Origin: Lingula anatina
Taxonomy: Eukaryota > Brachiopoda > Lingulata > Lingulida > Lingulidae
Direction of reading: 5' to 3'
NCBI RefSeq assembly: GCF_001039355.2
Contig: NW_019775830.1
Location: forward strand, 117,403 to 181,402
DNA: 64,000 bases
Shown: positions 62,001 to 64,000 of the stretch, one piece after another
How the letters are laid out: each line of letters starts with the position of its first letter
Numbering within the stretch: the stretch's first letter is position 1
The notes under the pieces: model-generated
The model's input: the letters and a program-made list of their open reading frames with translations, nothing else
Told to the model about the DNA's origin: nothing
The model's database searches: none
Position numbers and translations under genes: made by a program

Positions 62001-62135
62001 TCTGCATTCCAAACAAGTTCTTACACTACCTTCTTTTTCAGTGAAAGGTGGGTAGGTCAAAAGTCTTAACATGGTGGTGCTGTTGTCACGCCAGTTGACA
62101 AGATTTGTATGGCACGCAAGCAGCTCATTTTGGTC
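57694..62135 (-). CDS. 2-oxoglutarate/Fe(II)-dependent oxygenase (isopenicillin N synthase-like), C-terminal exons
   Basis: Exons: 62135-62030, 59548-59460, 58842-58732, 57858-57694, with TAA at 57694-57696; all phases join (156 residues). The fold is the double-stranded beta-helix oxygenase type. The iron ligands are visible as HTDYG (His and Asp of HxD) in exon 59548-59460 and LHRV (distal His) at the start of the last exon; RRSLVYF supplies the 2-oxoglutarate-binding Arg and Ser. MLRLLTYPP, GGLEVQ and MPRWTSDRLKATLHRV are typical of soluble plant and fungal enzymes of this family, which some marine invertebrates also carry. The substrate cannot be predicted. The N-terminal half (the DIOX_N-like part) was not recognised between 62.14 kb and the window edge and is probably upstream. 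The intron 62029-59549 contains the Tc1-like palindrome. Confidence 0.85.
58205..58735. mobile_element. CATTCAGAACAG-type fragment and GATCGATC-type MITE in oxygenase intron
   Basis: A GCATTCAGAACAG segment (58208) and its complement CTCTGAATGCACTC (about 58488) flank sequence resembling that at 26430-26560. It is followed by a GATC-ended hairpin unit (about 58510-58725) that is the inverse of the units near 26.6 kb. Similar fragments occur near 17160-17330 and 31220-31330. Confidence 0.5.
59185..59445 (+). repeat. 85-bp minisatellite, about three units
   Basis: GTCACAACTAAC or a variant recurs at 59185, 59270, 59355 and 59440, an 85-bp step; each unit includes TGTGAGAGCCATCCCAGGCT and GGCACACCAAGCACAATGG-like sequence. 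It ends within about 15 bases of the donor of oxygenase exon 59548-59460. Confidence 0.9.
59900..60440 (-). pseudogene. Tc1-like transposase C-terminal fragment (left arm)
   Basis: The minus-strand frame runs from VRRLPGERLLTENIQETI through VHVWGAICSSG, DENLNAARYRDIFQQNLEPF and RDNFRL to a stop at 60214. Beyond it homologous sequence continues (PQPARSPDANPIEHMWDELG, reading in from about 60150). The DDE/D catalytic centre is incomplete: the N-terminal half and first Asp are missing and a stop lies before the second Asp motif. Confidence 0.75.
60440..60910 (+). pseudogene. Tc1-like transposase C-terminal fragment (right arm)
   Basis: The plus-strand frame from about 60503 encodes DENLNAARYRDILKQNLEPF and QPAKSPDANPIEHMWDELG and stops at 60803-60805. 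The usual DNAxPH motif reads HENPTPRKAR, so the second catalytic Asp is lost. It is the mirror of the left-arm fragment. Confidence 0.75.
61250..62029. other. Intron remainder of oxygenase gene
   Basis: No exon or clear repeat was recognised between the Tc1-derived palindrome and the oxygenase exon at 62030. Confidence 0.4.
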
Positions 62136-62188
62136 CTGAAAAAATAACGAAATACATGCACTACATAATAAAACTCAAAATTTCGCTA

Positions 62189-62230
<42 letters not shown>

Positions 62231-63179
62231 AGACTCACACACATACACGTGCACATACGCGCACGCCTTACATTCATAAAATAACATATACAATAATTTT
62301 TAAAAACTGTTGTTAATGTATCTTGAAGAAATGGCAATAACTGCGATTACACTTCATCAAAATGCTGATAATTTGTTAATTCATTTAGTGTGAGACATAT
62401 ATTAATTTAAATTGTGAATACCCTAGGTTGTATACATGACTCCCATATGCCATCCTCCGTAAATAAAAATCTCCGCTTTTGAATAGAATAAAAACGTTTG
62501 ACCTTAAAATTATCTTTAAAAAATGCCAGGTGTGTGCAACTAAACCAGCAGTCCAAAATATTCTTCCTTGTCATAACTGACATATTTGTTTGTGCAGAAT
62601 GATAGTGTGATTCGAGTGATTTCACCAACCAAATTAGAAAGGCCCATCTCAAAAAGACACACCTCAACATTCCATATGATCACGTGATTACTGTAGGTAG
62701 CTAAGGTAAGTACTTACACCTCGAAGCAAGTGGGTCAAAATTTTCAGACCAGAATTTAGCATATTTTAGTTCAAGATAAGCCTAGAAAGTCGACCAGTTA
62801 AGACAATTATCGGAAATACAAACCATCTCCTGCTTGTTATGAAAAGGTATTTCATTTAACTGTGCTGTACTACTGGTTTTCGTGGTTCAAAGCAAAGTGA
62901 ATTTTTTTCTAAATGGCTTTTTGATAAACACAATTACTTACTAAAGCAGTATAAGAGAGACTAGTACGAAGGGAGGGTTCTCAAACACGCATGGCTTCCT
63001 GTACATCATGGATTTTACCGTTCATGATAAACCGTGGTCGGGGACTGGGGTTGCGTGGGATGAAATGTGGCACCCGGATATTCGTTCGGGTAAGCAGATA
63101 TACACATGTACATCCAACCTGGCCCTGTTCGTGGCAAGGTTGAAAGTTTCCATCTGATCATTGCGTACCAACGAAGCTG

Positions 63180-63280
63180 ACGTGGCTCCGTGGTAACTTT
63201 GCCGTCTCGTACGCAGTCGAACATTGGTTCGCTGGTTCGAGACCCAGCAAATATAGTAGGCCTACTTTTTTTTTTTTAGA
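63180..63280 (+). mobile_element. tRNA-derived SINE-like unit with T-rich tail
   Basis: An A-box-like TGGCTCCGTGGT (63183-63194) and B box GGTTCGAGACC (63234-63244) are spaced as in a tRNA, followed by a T run at about 63266-63278. The outer ends do not form an acceptor stem, so it is not called a tRNA gene. Confidence 0.5.
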
Positions 63281-63344
63281 ATTTAATCTTAAAAATTTCG
63301 ATTGGTTGCTATAAGAGGAAACTCTTACGTTAGGAGGGTGGGCG

Positions 63345-63460
63345 GGTCTTTCACGGCGCAGTCGGTAGCGTGCTTGGATGCAAATGAGGTACCCAAAGCG
63401 CCATCAACCATGGCAACGCAAAGTCACGAGTTCGAATCCCGGATGAGGCACCTCACTTCA
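63345..63460 (+). mobile_element. tRNA-derived SINE-like unit
   Basis: An A-box-like GGCGCAGTCGGTAGCG (63355-63370) and B box GAGTTCGAATCCC (63428-63440) are present, but the spacing is longer than in a normal tRNA and no acceptor stem is seen. Confidence 0.5.
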
Positions 63461-64000
63461 TCAACACAACGACCGGGCCCCTGAATCGGGATGTCACGAG
63501 AACCAATCAGGTCTCTCGTGGGTCCTAGCAAATTACCTTTTGCATAAAAACACGGTATACTTTAGAAAGTTTACAGTAAGTGATCAATTTAAAACGAACA
63601 TTTTGCTGGTCATCAGAATAAAGTCTGCGTCGTCAATAACATTTCTTTTCTCTTCAGTTAAAAGTACATAGATTGGTGCCACAGATCTTGCACTTAAATT
63701 GAGCAAAATCAAAATCTGCTATCTTTTTCGGTGGGATTATCAGAGAGAAAATGTTTATTGTTTAACAAAAGTCGCGTCGCCTCTATTGCTTTTAACAAGC
63801 ACACATTTTGTCTTTTCATGCCCCTCCTTTCCATTCTTTCACCCTTGCTTCTCAAGACTGTTCATATGTTCATACAGTACCCGGGGCAAGTCTCTTCTTA
63901 GGGTCTCGCTAAAACTAAAACACGCCTGTTGTGAGTGAACCGCCTTTGATCCCATTGTACTCTTTAATATCATGGGTAAAGCCAAAATTAATCTTAGTAT

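Larger units (their letters stand above)
62136..64000. other. Upstream side of oxygenase gene
   Basis: It holds a (TC)n microsatellite at about 62189-62231 and the two SINE-like units. A minus-strand open stretch at about 62980-63110 with PRNPSPRP and a possible donor was noted, but it could not be placed in the gene. Confidence 0.4.

Noticed and set aside
63015-63224. Minus-strand frame considered as an N-terminal oxygenase exon
   Set aside because: It partly overlaps a SINE-like unit, lacks a good acceptor and shows none of the expected N-terminal motifs.
63180-63460. tRNA genes
   Set aside because: A and B boxes are present, but acceptor stems do not pair and spacing is abnormal in the second; called SINE-like.

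Overview
The window is eukaryotic nuclear DNA: AT-rich, with small exons, GT-AG introns and many hairpin and DNA transposons. The gene content (NOMO, a TNF-receptor-like protein, a NIK-like kinase, a plant/fungal-style 2-oxoglutarate oxygenase) and the repeats fit a marine invertebrate, probably a mollusc or other lophotrochozoan; a lancelet-like animal cannot be excluded. All exon models were read by eye from splice sites, phase continuity and remembered family features. No search was run.

Layout. 165-10283 (+): the last 20 exons of NOMO, the ER lumenal Ig-like-repeat subunit of the multipass translocon; its 5' part lies outside the window. 10.3-13.6 kb: intergenic, with a long inverted-repeat element and an imperfect tandem duplication. 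13711-29371 (-): a TNF-receptor-superfamily-like gene with a cysteine-rich ectodomain, one transmembrane helix and a long acidic repeat-rich tail. Its introns hold a ~144-bp tandem array full of nuclear-receptor half-sites, an assembly gap and several MITEs. Its ectodomain/TM region appears twice (23910-27178 and 27180-30443) across a single N; the copies are nearly identical except for one sharply diverged block around one cysteine-rich exon.

32.16-37.43 kb: a 5.27-kb DNA transposon of apparent ISL2EU type, with 31-bp terminal inverted repeats, a spliced THAP+DDE transposase (-), a truncated YqaJ-type nuclease (+) and an internal 189-bp triplication. 40.2-40.7 kb (-): two small exons that start with a signal-peptide-like sequence; their phase would let them be the 5' end of the TNFR-like gene (hypothesis). 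44309-54521 (+): a complete 959-residue NIK/MAP3K14-like kinase in 15 coding exons. 57694-62135 (-): the C-terminal exons of a 2OG-Fe(II) oxygenase, with a palindromic Tc1/mariner-derived element in an intron. 63.1-63.5 kb: two tRNA-derived SINE-like units.

Functional theme: a TNFR-like receptor lies within about 15 kb of a NIK-like kinase, two classes that act in one signalling route (noncanonical NF-kB) in vertebrates. The closeness may be chance. Three single-N joins (27179, 43053, 57257), two of them flanked by direct repeats, show that parts of the assembly are unmerged contig ends.
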